Positions 1 through 6,933 of a DNA stretch of 8,476 nt are shown piece by piece. How positions within the stretch are numbered: position 1 is the first letter of the stretch; each line of letters opens with the position of its first letter. Location of the stretch: assembly GCA_003451645.1 (NCBI GenBank), contig DMER01000167.1, positions 30,344 to 38,819 on the forward strand, read 5' to 3'. The notes under the pieces were generated by a model. It saw only the letters and a list, made by a program, of their open reading frames with translations, did no database searches and had not been told where the DNA came from. The position numbers and the translations under genes were made by a program. Source of the DNA: Alphaproteobacteria bacterium (GTDB lineage Bacteria > Pseudomonadota > Alphaproteobacteria > Micropepsales > Micropepsaceae).

Positions 1-8
1 TTCCGCTC

Positions 9-27
9 TCAAATCGAAGTGATTTGA
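9..27. repeat. Short perfect hairpin downstream of the stress gene
   Basis: TCAAATC (9-15) is the exact reverse complement of GATTTGA (21-27), around a 5-nt loop. It begins about 13 bases past the stop codon of the minus-strand universal stress gene. It could act as a weak transcription terminator for that gene, but no T-run follows it on the minus strand. It might equally be an operator or a repeat belonging to the gene beyond the window edge. The dyad is directly seen; its role is unknown. Confidence 0.35.
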
Positions 28-39
28 TCGCCCGTTGCG

Positions 40-906
40 CTAGTGCGCCATAAATACGGGCAAGCTGACATGGGACAAGATGTGCCGCGTCGCCCCGCCC
101 AGGATCATCTCCCGCAAACGGCTGTGGCCATAGGCGCCCATGACGAGCATATCGGCGCCTGCGCGCTGTGCCGCCTCTGTCAGTGCTGCACCCGGCCCCA
201 GGTCTGAGGTCTGGATCGCGTGTTCAACAGCCTGAATACCATGCAAGCGCAAATAGTCGCGCAGACGGTCCATCTCCGCTACGCCTGAGGGACCCAAGCC
301 AATAGTGAGGATTTCAACCGCCCGCGCGCGCATCAGCCAGGGCAGCGCACTCGAGACCGCATGGGCCGCCGCAAGCCCGCCATCCCAGCCGATGGCGATC
401 TTGGCGCCGATTTGACCCGGTGGCTTGTCCGGTAAAAGCATGACGGGCCTGCGCGCGCTCAACAGCACGGTCTCCAGCGCATCGCGAAGGGCTGGGTGGC
501 CGGCCAAATCCGCGCCGTCGCTGATGACCAGATCGCTGAGGATCGTCTCCTCGTAGAGGAGATCATTGAGCACGCCCGTGCGTGTGTGAAAGCCCAGACT
601 CGCCCGGCCCGTAACAGGGACGGAATGTGACAGCGGCACGCCTTCGCGCGCCGCGACCGCTTCGACAGTCAGGCGGGCTTGGGTGCTCGCCTTTTCAGCG
701 GCCGATTGCGCGGCCTCGATGATTTCTTGGATTACGCCCGCTGACAGCCCCTCGCCCAGATAGGGCAAGGCCTCCGTCGCGTCGGGCCGGGCAAAGAACC
801 CAAGCGCCCACGCATCAAAGGCCTTGGCCGCCGCCACCGCGGCCGTCAGAACGGCATCATCACGGCCGCCGCCGCGCAAAGGTACAAGGATCTTCCGGAA
901 GGCCAT
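40..906 (-). CDS. Universal stress protein, tandem UspA domains
   Basis: A 288-residue cytoplasmic protein made of two UspA-type domains: roughly 1-160, opening MAFRKILVPL, and roughly 167-288, opening AKIAIGWDGG. The second half holds the better nucleotide-binding loop, GAYGHSR (257-263), followed nine residues after G260 by GGATRHIL (270-277). This approximates the ATP-binding G-2X-G-9X-G pattern, although the usual S/T after the last Gly is G271. The N-terminal domain has no clear loop of this kind and is probably non-binding. The ATG at 906 is chosen over an upstream in-frame ATG at 948 because GGGAG lies six bases before it and homology starts there. The gene sits 75 bp downstream of the Lon-like protease gene on the same strand. 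A FNR/FixK-like dyad in the gap suggests its own low-oxygen promoter. Proteins of this class support survival under stress or oxygen limitation; the exact role here is not shown by the sequence. Confidence 0.93.
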   Translation of the reverse strand: MAFRKILVPLRGGGRDDAVLTAAVAAAKAFDAWALGFFARPDATEALPYLGEGLSAGVIQEIIEAAQSAAEKASTQARLTVEAVAAREGVPLSHSVPVTGRASLGFHTRTGVLNDLLYEETILSDLVISDGADLAGHPALRDALETVLLSARRPVMLLPDKPPGQIGAKIAIGWDGGLAAAHAVSSALPWLMRARAVEILTIGLGPSGVAEMDRLRDYLRLHGIQAVEHAIQTSDLGPGAALTEAAQRAGADMLVMGAYGHSRLREMILGGATRHILSHVSLPVFMAH

Positions 907-912
907 GACGTA

Positions 913-917
913 CTCCC
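913..917 (-). promoter_or_regulatory. Ribosome binding site that fixes the stress-gene start
   Basis: On the minus strand, GGGAG stands six bases before the ATG at 906, a standard Shine-Dalgarno position. It favours the 288-residue protein over the 302-residue reading that begins at 948, whose extra 14 residues (MCETSPRKPMREYV) do not resemble the family. Confidence 0.65.
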
Positions 918-971
918 TCATTGGTTTTCGGGGGCTCGTCTCACACATTGGCGCGGATGATCGCTGCTGCT

Positions 972-985
972 TTGATTTGCGTCAA
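972..985. promoter_or_regulatory. FNR/FixK-like binding site upstream of the stress gene
   Basis: The dyad TTGAT-TTGC-GTCAA matches the FNR/FnrL/FixK consensus TTGAT-N4-ATCAA at 9 of 10 positions. It overlaps the stop codon of the Lon-like gene (982-984), and its centre lies about 72 bases upstream of the stress-gene ATG. If it acts at the usual activator distance of -41.5, transcription would start near 937 on the minus strand. The -10 region there is poor (CAATGT at 950-945), as is common for activator-dependent promoters. That oxygen or redox control acts on the stress gene is inference from the match and its position. Confidence 0.55.
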
Positions 986-3375
986 TCGGGCTGTGCGGTT
1001 GCAGATTTCTTGGATGCCCAGCGCAGGAGCCGGTCCGCCACAAGGCGGTTGAAGGACCCGGCTGGAAAGCGCCCGCGCATGCGTGTGCCCGCAGGCATCC
1101 CGCTCAAGAGCTCGATCGCGTCCTCGATCGTGACCAGCGGCCAGACATTGAACAGGCCCGCCTCCACCGCCGCGCGCACAGGCGCCTTGAGCATCAAATG
1201 GCGGACATTGGCCGCGGGCAAAGCCACGCCTTGGGTGCCGGTAAGCCCGCGCTCTGCACACAGATCGAAGAAGCCCTCGATCTTTTCATTGACACCGCCC
1301 ACGGCCTGAACCTCGCCATGCTGATTAAGGGAGCCGGTGACGGCAATGTCCTGACGCAAAGGAACCTCAGCGATCGCTGAGAGCAGGGCCATCAACTCGG
1401 CCACCGTCGCACTGTCGCCATCGACCCCGCCATAGGACTGCTCGAACACCAGACTGGCCGCCAGCGCCAAGGGTTTCTCCGGCACAAAATGGCTGGCGAG
1501 ATAACTGCTGAGGATCAGCACGCCCTTGGAATGGAGGCTGCCGCCGAGCGCCACTTCGCGCTCGATATCGATCACCTTGCCAGACCCGGCGCGCACGCGG
1601 GCGCTAATCCGGGCGGGCCTGCCGAAGGCAATATTGCCTAGGTCCAAGACCGAGAGGCCGTTGACCTGACCGATGCGCGTGCCATGCACGTCGATCATCA
1701 TGGTGCCCTCGGTGATGGCCTCCATGGTGCGCTCTTTAGGCAATGCCGCGCGATAGTCCTGAGCCTGGATGGCGCGTTCGATATCCTCGGCATTGACCGC
1801 GTCGCGGTCCGCTTGGCGGGCAAAATGATCCGCCTCGCGCAGCGTGTCGGCGAGGTCGGAGACCATCATGGACAATTTGTCCCGGTTGCCCGCCAGCCGG
1901 ATCGAGGCCTCGATACTGCGCGCCACCGCACTGGGATCGAGGGGCTTGAGGTTTGCGCGCCGGGCGATCGCACCCAAAAGCTGCGCGGTGCCTTGCATAG
2001 TCTCGGGCGTGCGGGCGATCACCTCGCTAAAGTCGACCTGGACCTTGAAGAGATCGAAGAAGTCAGGATCGCGGGCCCTAAGCATGGCATAGGTCATCCG
2101 GTCGCCGAAAAGGATGATCTTGGCGTTCATGGGGATAGCGGCGGGCTCGATGCTGATGGCCGCCGACATGCCGGCCGCGCGTTCGATCGATTCGATTTGC
2201 ACGCTCTCGCGGCGCAGCGCGCGTTTGAGCGCCTCCCAGGCCATGGGCTGCTGCAAGACCTCGACCGCATCCAGCATCAAGAAGCCGCCATAGGCGCGGT
2301 GGAGCGCACCCGGCCGGATCATGGTAAAATTCGTGACCAGCGTCCCGAACTGCGCGATCATCTCCAAACGGCCCACCAGATTGCCCAGAGTGGGATAGGC
2401 CTCATAGATCACCGGCGCGCCATTGTTGGGCGCGTTGCTGACCAGCACATTCACATCATAGCGCCAGAAGGGGTTCTCCGGCGGCGGCGTCTGGGGCATC
2501 CGGCCTTCGCCGTCCTTTTTGGTATCGGCCGTTTCCTTGAGGAAGGATTCGATGTTCTCGACAATGTCTTCCTGGACCTCGTCCAGATAAAGCTGGGCGG
2601 CATGGGAGTGCACGACACGCGCGCGCGCCTCGCCGACCAGCGGTTCGATGGCGCGGCGGACAAGATCGCGGTTCAACACGCGCACGGCATCGCGGCGCAG
2701 GCGTTCCCAGATCGGGAATTTGGCGACAATCCCTTCCAGATCGCCGCGCAGATCGTTGAGATGGGCGAGTTGCGCCTCCAGATCGGGCAGCGCGTTGAAC
2801 TCTTCCGGCGTCATGACCTTGCCATCGCGCACTGGCATGATGGAGGGGCCGGTCTGGGTATTGATGACGGCAAAGCCCAAGGGCTCGGCCTTGCGGCTGA
2901 GCGCATCGAAGGCGGCGCCAGCTTGGGCGTTGACCTGGGCTTCGGCGGCTTGTCTGCGGCCACGGTAATCCTCGCCCTCAAAGACGGCCGGGATGGCGGT
3001 GCGCACATCGTCAACAAGCTCAGCCATCGTGGCCGCCAACGCGGCACCAAGGCCGCTCTCCAGTTTGAGGGCGCGCGGCTTGCGCGGCTGGCGGAAGTCG
3101 AACACATAGGCCCAGTCGCAGGGCGCATCCATCTCGCGCGCCATCGCCTCCAGGAGGGTCTTGACCGCGCCATGTTTGCCGGCGCCCGGCGCGCCGGTGA
3201 CAAAGAGATTATAGCCCTTTTGCTGAATGCTGGCCCCGAACTTAAGGGCGGTCACCGCCCGCTCCTGACCCAATGGTTCATCGAGGTCGGGCAGGTCCGC
3301 GGTCGTCTCAAATGTGAATGTCTTGGGATCGATGCGGACGGCGAGGTCAGCGGCTGGCAAGGGTTTGGGCGGCAT
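982..3375 (-). CDS. Lon-family AAA+ protease (LonB/YcbZ-like, AAA_32 type)
   Basis: A 797-residue ATP-dependent serine protease of the Lon-like AAA_32 family. It has no N-terminal LON substrate-binding domain and no membrane segment, so it is probably a soluble cytoplasmic protease. Domains: N-terminal AAA part (about 15-100) with a P-loop GAPGAGKH (61-68); a long helical insert (about 110-300); the rest of the AAA module (about 305-545) with a Walker-B-like GGFLMLDA (363-370); and a Lon-type proteolytic domain (about 550-760). The catalytic dyad is Ser655 in DGDSAT and Lys698 in GGVNEKIEGFF. The P-loop ends in His68 instead of the usual Ser/Thr, and Walker B has LDA rather than the standard DE; as I recall, this family often has degenerate ATPase motifs. 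The ATG at 3375 directly follows an in-frame stop, so it cannot be extended. The nearest GGAG is 15 bases away, so initiation looks weak. It probably degrades damaged or regulatory proteins; substrates are unknown. Confidence 0.93.
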   Translation of the reverse strand: MPPKPLPAADLAVRIDPKTFTFETTADLPDLDEPLGQERAVTALKFGASIQQKGYNLFVTGAPGAGKHGAVKTLLEAMAREMDAPCDWAYVFDFRQPRKPRALKLESGLGAALAATMAELVDDVRTAIPAVFEGEDYRGRRQAAEAQVNAQAGAAFDALSRKAEPLGFAVINTQTGPSIMPVRDGKVMTPEEFNALPDLEAQLAHLNDLRGDLEGIVAKFPIWERLRRDAVRVLNRDLVRRAIEPLVGEARARVVHSHAAQLYLDEVQEDIVENIESFLKETADTKKDGEGRMPQTPPPENPFWRYDVNVLVSNAPNNGAPVIYEAYPTLGNLVGRLEMIAQFGTLVTNFTMIRPGALHRAYGGFLMLDAVEVLQQPMAWEALKRALRRESVQIESIERAAGMSAAISIEPAAIPMNAKIILFGDRMTYAMLRARDPDFFDLFKVQVDFSEVIARTPETMQGTAQLLGAIARRANLKPLDPSAVARSIEASIRLAGNRDKLSMMVSDLADTLREADHFARQADRDAVNAEDIERAIQAQDYRAALPKERTMEAITEGTMMIDVHGTRIGQVNGLSVLDLGNIAFGRPARISARVRAGSGKVIDIEREVALGGSLHSKGVLILSSYLASHFVPEKPLALAASLVFEQSYGGVDGDSATVAELMALLSAIAEVPLRQDIAVTGSLNQHGEVQAVGGVNEKIEGFFDLCAERGLTGTQGVALPAANVRHLMLKAPVRAAVEAGLFNVWPLVTIEDAIELLSGMPAGTRMRGRFPAGSFNRLVADRLLRWASKKSATAQPD

Positions 3376-3430
3376 ATGTGTTCAGGCGGGCTCCGGATTT
3401 GCGGATACGACGTTTCAACAGGGCGTCCAA

Positions 3431-3496
3431 ACTAGCAAGCCGTTTCTGGGTTTGGGAAAGGCTCGGAACGTAGTGCCTTTCCCATCTTGCTCTAGT
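3431..3496. repeat. Intergenic hairpin, unit 1 of a palindromic element
   Basis: The inner stem TGGGAAAGGC (3453-3462) pairs perfectly with GCCTTTCCCA (3475-3484) around a 12-nt loop. An outer arm, ACTAGCAAG (3431-3439), pairs with CTTGCTCTAGT (3486-3496) apart from a 2-nt bulge. The result is one long imperfect hairpin. It lies between the divergent protease and HD-hydrolase genes and abuts unit 2. No T-run follows on either strand, so it is not a standard terminator. It may be part of an interspersed repeat. Confidence 0.6.
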
Positions 3497-3566
3497 GGAG
3501 CGAATATGACATTCGCTACCCCCCTGACATCGACCTCGGTTGCGAATGTCAGATGCGGACCACTAG
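3492..3566. repeat. Intergenic 26-bp inverted repeat, unit 2 (REP/MITE-like)
   Basis: Two inverted arms of 26 bp (3492-3517 and 3541-3566) agree at 21 of 26 positions. Within them CTAGTGG pairs with CCACTAG at the outer ends, and GACATTCGC (3508-3516) pairs with GCGAATGTC (3542-3550) near the centre, each block separated by exactly nine bases. The left arm is also a small perfect hairpin by itself: AGCGAAT (3499-3505), five bases, ATTCGCT (3511-3517). The element carries no plausible gene. Its symmetric architecture with CTAG at both tips resembles a small mobile or palindromic repeat. Whether other copies exist in the genome cannot be seen here. Confidence 0.6.
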
Positions 3567-3620
3567 CGTGCCAAGCGTGGCTCAGTCCCGGGCCCGCATG
3601 GACTTTCAAAGGCTGCACGC

Positions 3621-4232
3621 ATGGCGACACCGAAAGCACAAACCGCCGCACCCCGAGCCTGGCAACGGATGTTGTCCGGACGGCGGCTCAATCTGCTCGA
3701 CCCCTCCCCCTTGGATATCGAGATCGAGGATATCGCCCATGGCCTGGCGCGGGTTGCCCGCTGGAATGGCCAAACCCGGGGCACCCATGCCTTTTCGGTC
3801 GCGCAACATTGCGCGCTCGTCTGCGGGATCGCAGGCCATCTGCGGCCCAATTGGCAGCCGCGCTGGCGGCTCGCCGCCCTCCTCCACGATGCGCCGGAAT
3901 ATGTCGTGGGCGACCTGATCAGCCCGTTCAAGGCCGCCGTCGGGATCGACTACAAGACCTTTGAGCTGCGTCTCCTGAGTGCCATCCATGTGCGCTTTGG
4001 CCTGCCGCCGCAATTGCCGGAGGAAGTCACGCAATTGATCAAGCGCGCCGACCGGTGTGCAGCCTATTTCGAAGCGACGCAGCTGGCCGGGTTCGCACCG
4101 GAGGAGTCGCGCAAGTTCTTTGGTGTCCCGCGCGGGGTGCCAGAGATCACGCTCACGCCCTTGGCGCCTGTCGAGGCGCAGGCTGCCTTTTCAGATCTGC
4201 ATGCCGAATTGATGAAGGCGGCTGGCTTTTAG
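3621..4232 (+). CDS. YfbR-like HD-domain phosphohydrolase
   Basis: A 203-residue soluble HD-superfamily protein. Putative metal and catalytic residues occur in the order expected for YfbR-type 5'-deoxynucleotidases: His63 (FSVAQHC), His89-Asp90 and Glu93 (LLHDAPEY), Asp98 followed by a Pro-Lys element (GDLISPFK), and Asp144 (KRAD). E. coli YfbR dephosphorylates deoxynucleoside 5'-monophosphates using the same HDxxE...GDLxxPxK block. Substrate specificity here is inferred only from that pattern. The ATG at 3621 has AAAGG eight bases upstream. It is the first gene of a same-strand run with the phosphatase (98-bp gap) and the NadQ-like regulator, which may imply a nucleotide or NAD-related role. 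No membrane segment or fusion is seen. Automatic annotation would probably call it an HD family hydrolase. Confidence 0.85.
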   Translation: MATPKAQTAAPRAWQRMLSGRRLNLLDPSPLDIEIEDIAHGLARVARWNGQTRGTHAFSVAQHCALVCGIAGHLRPNWQPRWRLAALLHDAPEYVVGDLISPFKAAVGIDYKTFELRLLSAIHVRFGLPPQLPEEVTQLIKRADRCAAYFEATQLAGFAPEESRKFFGVPRGVPEITLTPLAPVEAQAAFSDLHAELMKAAGF

Positions 4233-4330
4233 CGGCACGGCGTTATTCTCATCGCCAACAAAGATGCTGGGCAGGGGCGCTTCATGGCGCTAGAACCGGC
4301 TGGCTCTCATTTCGTCCTTTAGGTTGTTCC

Positions 4331-4852
4331 ATGCCCGCAGTCTATGTTTGTCCGCTTGCGCAAGTTCCCTCCGCCGTCGTTCAAGTGCGGCCTTCGCATC
4401 TGATCACGCTTCTCGACCCCAAAGACATCATCGCCACGCCGGAGGGGATTGAGCCCGATCGCCATCTGAAACTTGGTGTCAACGACATCAACGAGCCGCA
4501 CCCCGATTATGTGGCACCCGAAGGCCACCATGTGGAGCGCCTCATCTCCTTCATCAAGACATGGGAGGGCAGCGATCCCCTGCTCGTGCATTGCTGGGCA
4601 GGCATTAGCCGGTCCACCGCCAGCGCGTTCATCGCCTTGTGCATGAATAATGAGGGCGTGAGCGAGTTGGAGATCGCCCGCTCTATGCGCAGCGCAGCGC
4701 CGCACATCCACCCGAACCGCCGTATTGTGGCCTATGCTGACACTCTACTGGGCCGCGATGGCCGCATGATTGCCGCCATCGAGGCGCTCGGGCCTGGGCG
4801 GATCGTCTATGAGGGCGTCTTGTTCGGCGTACCGTTGCGGTTTGAGGCCTAA
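4331..4852 (+). CDS. Tyrosine/dual-specificity-type protein phosphatase
   Basis: A 173-residue cysteine phosphatase. The signature HCWAGISRS carries Cys88 and Arg94 with five residues between (CX5R), which form the phosphate-binding loop with the nucleophilic Cys and the Arg that holds the phosphate. Asp52 or Asp59 in NDINEPHPDY could be the general acid. The remainder (about 1-75) resembles the small single-domain phosphatases annotated as tyrosine phosphatase family proteins in alphaproteobacteria. The ATG at 4331 has AGG seven bases upstream; the longer in-frame extension back to 4055 would overlap the HD-hydrolase gene and has no phosphatase character. The physiological substrate is unknown and need not be a protein. 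It lies between the HD hydrolase and the NadQ-like gene (37-bp gap) and is probably co-transcribed with both. Confidence 0.85.
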   Translation: MPAVYVCPLAQVPSAVVQVRPSHLITLLDPKDIIATPEGIEPDRHLKLGVNDINEPHPDYVAPEGHHVERLISFIKTWEGSDPLLVHCWAGISRSTASAFIALCMNNEGVSELEIARSMRSAAPHIHPNRRIVAYADTLLGRDGRMIAAIEALGPGRIVYEGVLFGVPLRFEA

Positions 4853-4889
4853 ACTTGACGAATGTGATGCGGCGCGGCAGCAGACACAG

Positions 4890-5882
4890 ATGACAGCACT
4901 CGATCCCAATTCGGTTGTCATTGGCCTGAACGCGTGCGTGATGGCCATGCGCTTCGATGCGCCGCATGTCTTGACGGTGCCGCCTGCGCCCGTGCTGGAG
5001 GGCCGCGCGGAGGCCCTGCCCTTTGGCCCGTTTGACCCGCAACACCACCGCACCCTCGATCTGGGTCTGCGCAGTCTGGTGGAGGCGCAAACCCATGTGA
5101 TGCTGGGTTATGTCGAGCAGCTCTATACCTTTGGCGATCGCGGACGCCATGCCTTGCAGCCCAGCGAGGGGCCTCGCGTCGTCAGCGTGGGTTATCTGGC
5201 GCTCACCCGCACCAGTGACGTAGACACAGGCTCGACAGCCGCGCATTGGCGCAGCTGCTATGACTTTTTCCCTTGGGAGGATTTCCGGCAAGGCCGGCCT
5301 GAGATTATCGACGCGCTGATCCGCCCTGCCCTGTCCGCGTGGTGCGAGGCGGGCGAAGGGCTCGCAGACCTGCGTCAAGATCGTCTGAGCATGTGTTTTG
5401 CGGCGGATGGCGCGCAGTGGGACGATGAAAAGGTCCTTGAACGGTATGAGTTGCTCTATGAGGCGGGCCTTGTCTTGGAGGCACGTGTCGACGGACGCGA
5501 CTTGCCGCCCACGGCGCCTAAGGCCGAAGTGCAAGCGATGCTGGGCCAGGCGATGCGTTTCGATCACCGGCGCATTCTGGCGACCGCGATTGGGCGGCTG
5601 CGCGGCAAGCTGAAATATCGCCCCGTGGTGTTTGAACTCATGCCTGAGACCTTCACGCTGCTCGATCTGCAGCGCACGGTGGAGGCGATTACGGGCGCGC
5701 CGCTGCACAAGCAGAACTTCCGGCGGCTGGTGGAGACCTCAGGCCTGGTCGAACCGGCCGGGCAGCGCACCGCGCGCGCTGGCGGCAGGCCTGCGCAGGA
5801 GTTTCGCTTCCGCAAGGATGTCTTGCGTGAGCGCCCCGCCCCCGGCGTCAAGGTCGGCGGCGTGCGCAACGTGAAGCGGTAG
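4890..5882 (+). CDS. nadQ: NadQ-like transcriptional regulator of NAD biosynthesis
   Basis: A 330-residue regulator of the Nudix-related NrtR/NadQ type. The N-terminal part (about 8-110) has the sheet-and-helix pattern of a Nudix fold (IGLNACVMAM; later VVSVGYLALTR). Where a Nudix box would be (about 54-85, RTLDLGLRSLVEAQ onward), the catalytic REUXEE residues are absent, so it is probably a ligand sensor and not a hydrolase. A middle region (about 115-240) joins it to a C-terminal winged helix (about 247-308): FELMPETFTLLDLQ, then NFRRLVETSGLVEP, then GRPAQEFRF. Proteins of this type repress NAD-synthesis genes in alphaproteobacteria. The divergently placed downstream nadA-nadB unit, with ATGCTCA/TGAGCAT dyads, fits that role. 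The ATG at 4890 is chosen because the in-frame ATG at 4770 lies inside the phosphatase gene; its ribosome site is weak. The gene converges with the 5892-6848 gene. The family name is from recall; direct binding is inferred. Confidence 0.8.
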   Translation: MTALDPNSVVIGLNACVMAMRFDAPHVLTVPPAPVLEGRAEALPFGPFDPQHHRTLDLGLRSLVEAQTHVMLGYVEQLYTFGDRGRHALQPSEGPRVVSVGYLALTRTSDVDTGSTAAHWRSCYDFFPWEDFRQGRPEIIDALIRPALSAWCEAGEGLADLRQDRLSMCFAADGAQWDDEKVLERYELLYEAGLVLEARVDGRDLPPTAPKAEVQAMLGQAMRFDHRRILATAIGRLRGKLKYRPVVFELMPETFTLLDLQRTVEAITGAPLHKQNFRRLVETSGLVEPAGQRTARAGGRPAQEFRFRKDVLRERPAPGVKVGGVRNVKR

Positions 5883-5909
5883 AGGCACTTGCTATTGCGG
5901 ACAGTGCCT
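5883..5909. terminator. Weak hairpin between convergent genes
   Basis: AGGCACT (5883-5889) pairs perfectly with AGTGCCT (5903-5909) across a 13-nt loop. It begins one base past the nadQ stop and covers the last codons of the convergent membrane protein gene. No T-run follows in either direction, so at most it is a weak bidirectional stop or RNA 3'-end stabiliser. A chance dyad is possible. Confidence 0.25.
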
Positions 5910-6848
5910 TAGGTCAGCAGCGATTGTCGCCAGCACCCCATGATGGTCCGAGCCCAAGGACGGGCCAACCTCGCGCGTCGCCGCCAAGACTGGCCGCGAG
6001 ACAATGATGTTGTCGATGGGAAGCTTTAGCGGGCCCGGAACGTAATTGGGCCAGGTGCCGGACAGACCGCCAATGACGGTTCCCCCTGCCGCTTCGCCCA
6101 CGCGTTGGACATTGACGGTCCAGCTTGCGGCGTTCAAATCGCCCACCACGATCTTTGGCCCTGGCCAACCGCGAACAGCATCCATCAGACTTGCAAATTG
6201 CTGGTTCTGCAGCGTGCGCCCTTGCCAGCTCAAAAAGGGCCATGGCCGTTCCATGTGCACTGTGAACAGCGTCACCTCACACTGACCAATGGCCAGCCTG
6301 GCGCGCGCCAATCCCAAGGGGACCTCATTCCAATCCCGCATGATATGGACATCGCGCAGCGGCGCCTTGGACAGAATGAGCGCATCGCAATGTGCTGCAT
6401 GCCAACATTCCATCCGGTGCGGGTAGCGCAGATCAAGAGTGCGGAAAGCCTCCCGGTTGCCTTTGTGAATCTCAAGCAGCACGACCACGTCAGGATCAGT
6501 AGCTGCGACATGCCCAATCACGTCCGCCGTACGGGTGTTGTTTCCAAGAACATTATGCATATAGAGCTTCAGCGCTGGCGCGCCTTCGGGCAACGGCCCT
6601 GCCCCAGACAGGACCGGCGCTGCGGTACTGAGGTTGAGTGCGAGTGCAAGACCCGATGCGACCGCCGCGACACGCTGATTGCCTCGCAAAGCGGCAACAA
6701 GGGCCAAGAGAGCGGCGGCGATGGCGATGTGGGCGAAACTGCCCAAGGCCGCAAGCGTTGCAAATTGATCTCCGAACCGCGCGCCAACGGCACACAAAAC
6801 GCTAAACGCCAAAAGCAGCGCCGTAACCAAGCCCGTCAAAACTCGCAT
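5892..6848 (-). CDS. Membrane-anchored endonuclease/exonuclease/phosphatase-family protein
   Basis: A 318-residue protein with a hydrophobic N-terminal part that should form about three membrane helices (roughly 4-22, 30-54, 58-80), followed by an EEP (DNase I-like) domain from about 92 to the end. Expected metal and catalytic residues are visible: Asn99 (MHNVLGNN), Glu126 (LLEIHKG), His198 (FTVHMERP), Asp237 and Asn239 (VVGDLNA), Asp279 (IDNIIVS) and Asp301-His302 (GSDHHG). The active site therefore looks intact. EEP enzymes hydrolyse phosphodiester or phosphoester bonds in nucleic acids, lipids or inositol phosphates; the substrate here cannot be told. With three helices the domain probably faces the periplasm, but orientation is inferred. 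The ATG at 6848 has only a weak GGGG five bases upstream. The gene is divergent from nadA and convergent with nadQ. No functional link to NAD is visible. Confidence 0.85.
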   Translation of the reverse strand: MRVLTGLVTALLLAFSVLCAVGARFGDQFATLAALGSFAHIAIAAALLALVAALRGNQRVAAVASGLALALNLSTAAPVLSGAGPLPEGAPALKLYMHNVLGNNTRTADVIGHVAATDPDVVVLLEIHKGNREAFRTLDLRYPHRMECWHAAHCDALILSKAPLRDVHIMRDWNEVPLGLARARLAIGQCEVTLFTVHMERPWPFLSWQGRTLQNQQFASLMDAVRGWPGPKIVVGDLNAASWTVNVQRVGEAAGGTVIGGLSGTWPNYVPGPLKLPIDNIIVSRPVLAATREVGPSLGSDHHGVLATIAADLRHCPQ

Positions 6849-6933
6849 GAAACCCCATTAATCCACAGCACAGGCGCGAAGACATAGGCATGGGACGCGA
6901 CAATTTCGTGTGACGGCCACCACGTTCACGAGA

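Noticed and set aside
1187..1193. Single TGAGCAT half-sites inside genes (also near 5386-5392)
   Set aside because: They lack the partner arm and lie in coding sequence; about one such 7-mer is expected by chance in a window this size.
3384..3430. Minus-strand TTGGAC-N17-TATCCG as a promoter of the protease gene
   Set aside because: Each hexamer matches the consensus at only 3 of 6 positions, and no heat-shock (RpoH-type) -10 box is found, so the call is not supported.
1684..3435. Long plus-strand open frame of 583 codons opposite the protease gene
   Set aside because: It is the antisense shadow of a GC-rich gene. The minus-strand frame has clear Lon motifs, whereas this one has low-complexity, His/Arg/Gly-rich sequence without any recognisable domain.
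3415..3651. Minus-strand 78-codon frame running through the intergenic region
   Set aside because: It reads through the palindromic element and into the start of the HD-hydrolase gene. No ribosome site or domain supports it; it most likely arises from the repeat.
4055..4330. N-terminal extension of the phosphatase to an upstream in-frame ATG
   Set aside because: It overlaps the HD-hydrolase gene out of frame and has no family resemblance; the ATG at 4331 has a usable ribosome site.
4683..5708. Minus-strand 341-codon frame
   Set aside because: It lies opposite the phosphatase and nadQ genes, which have family motifs; this frame has none.
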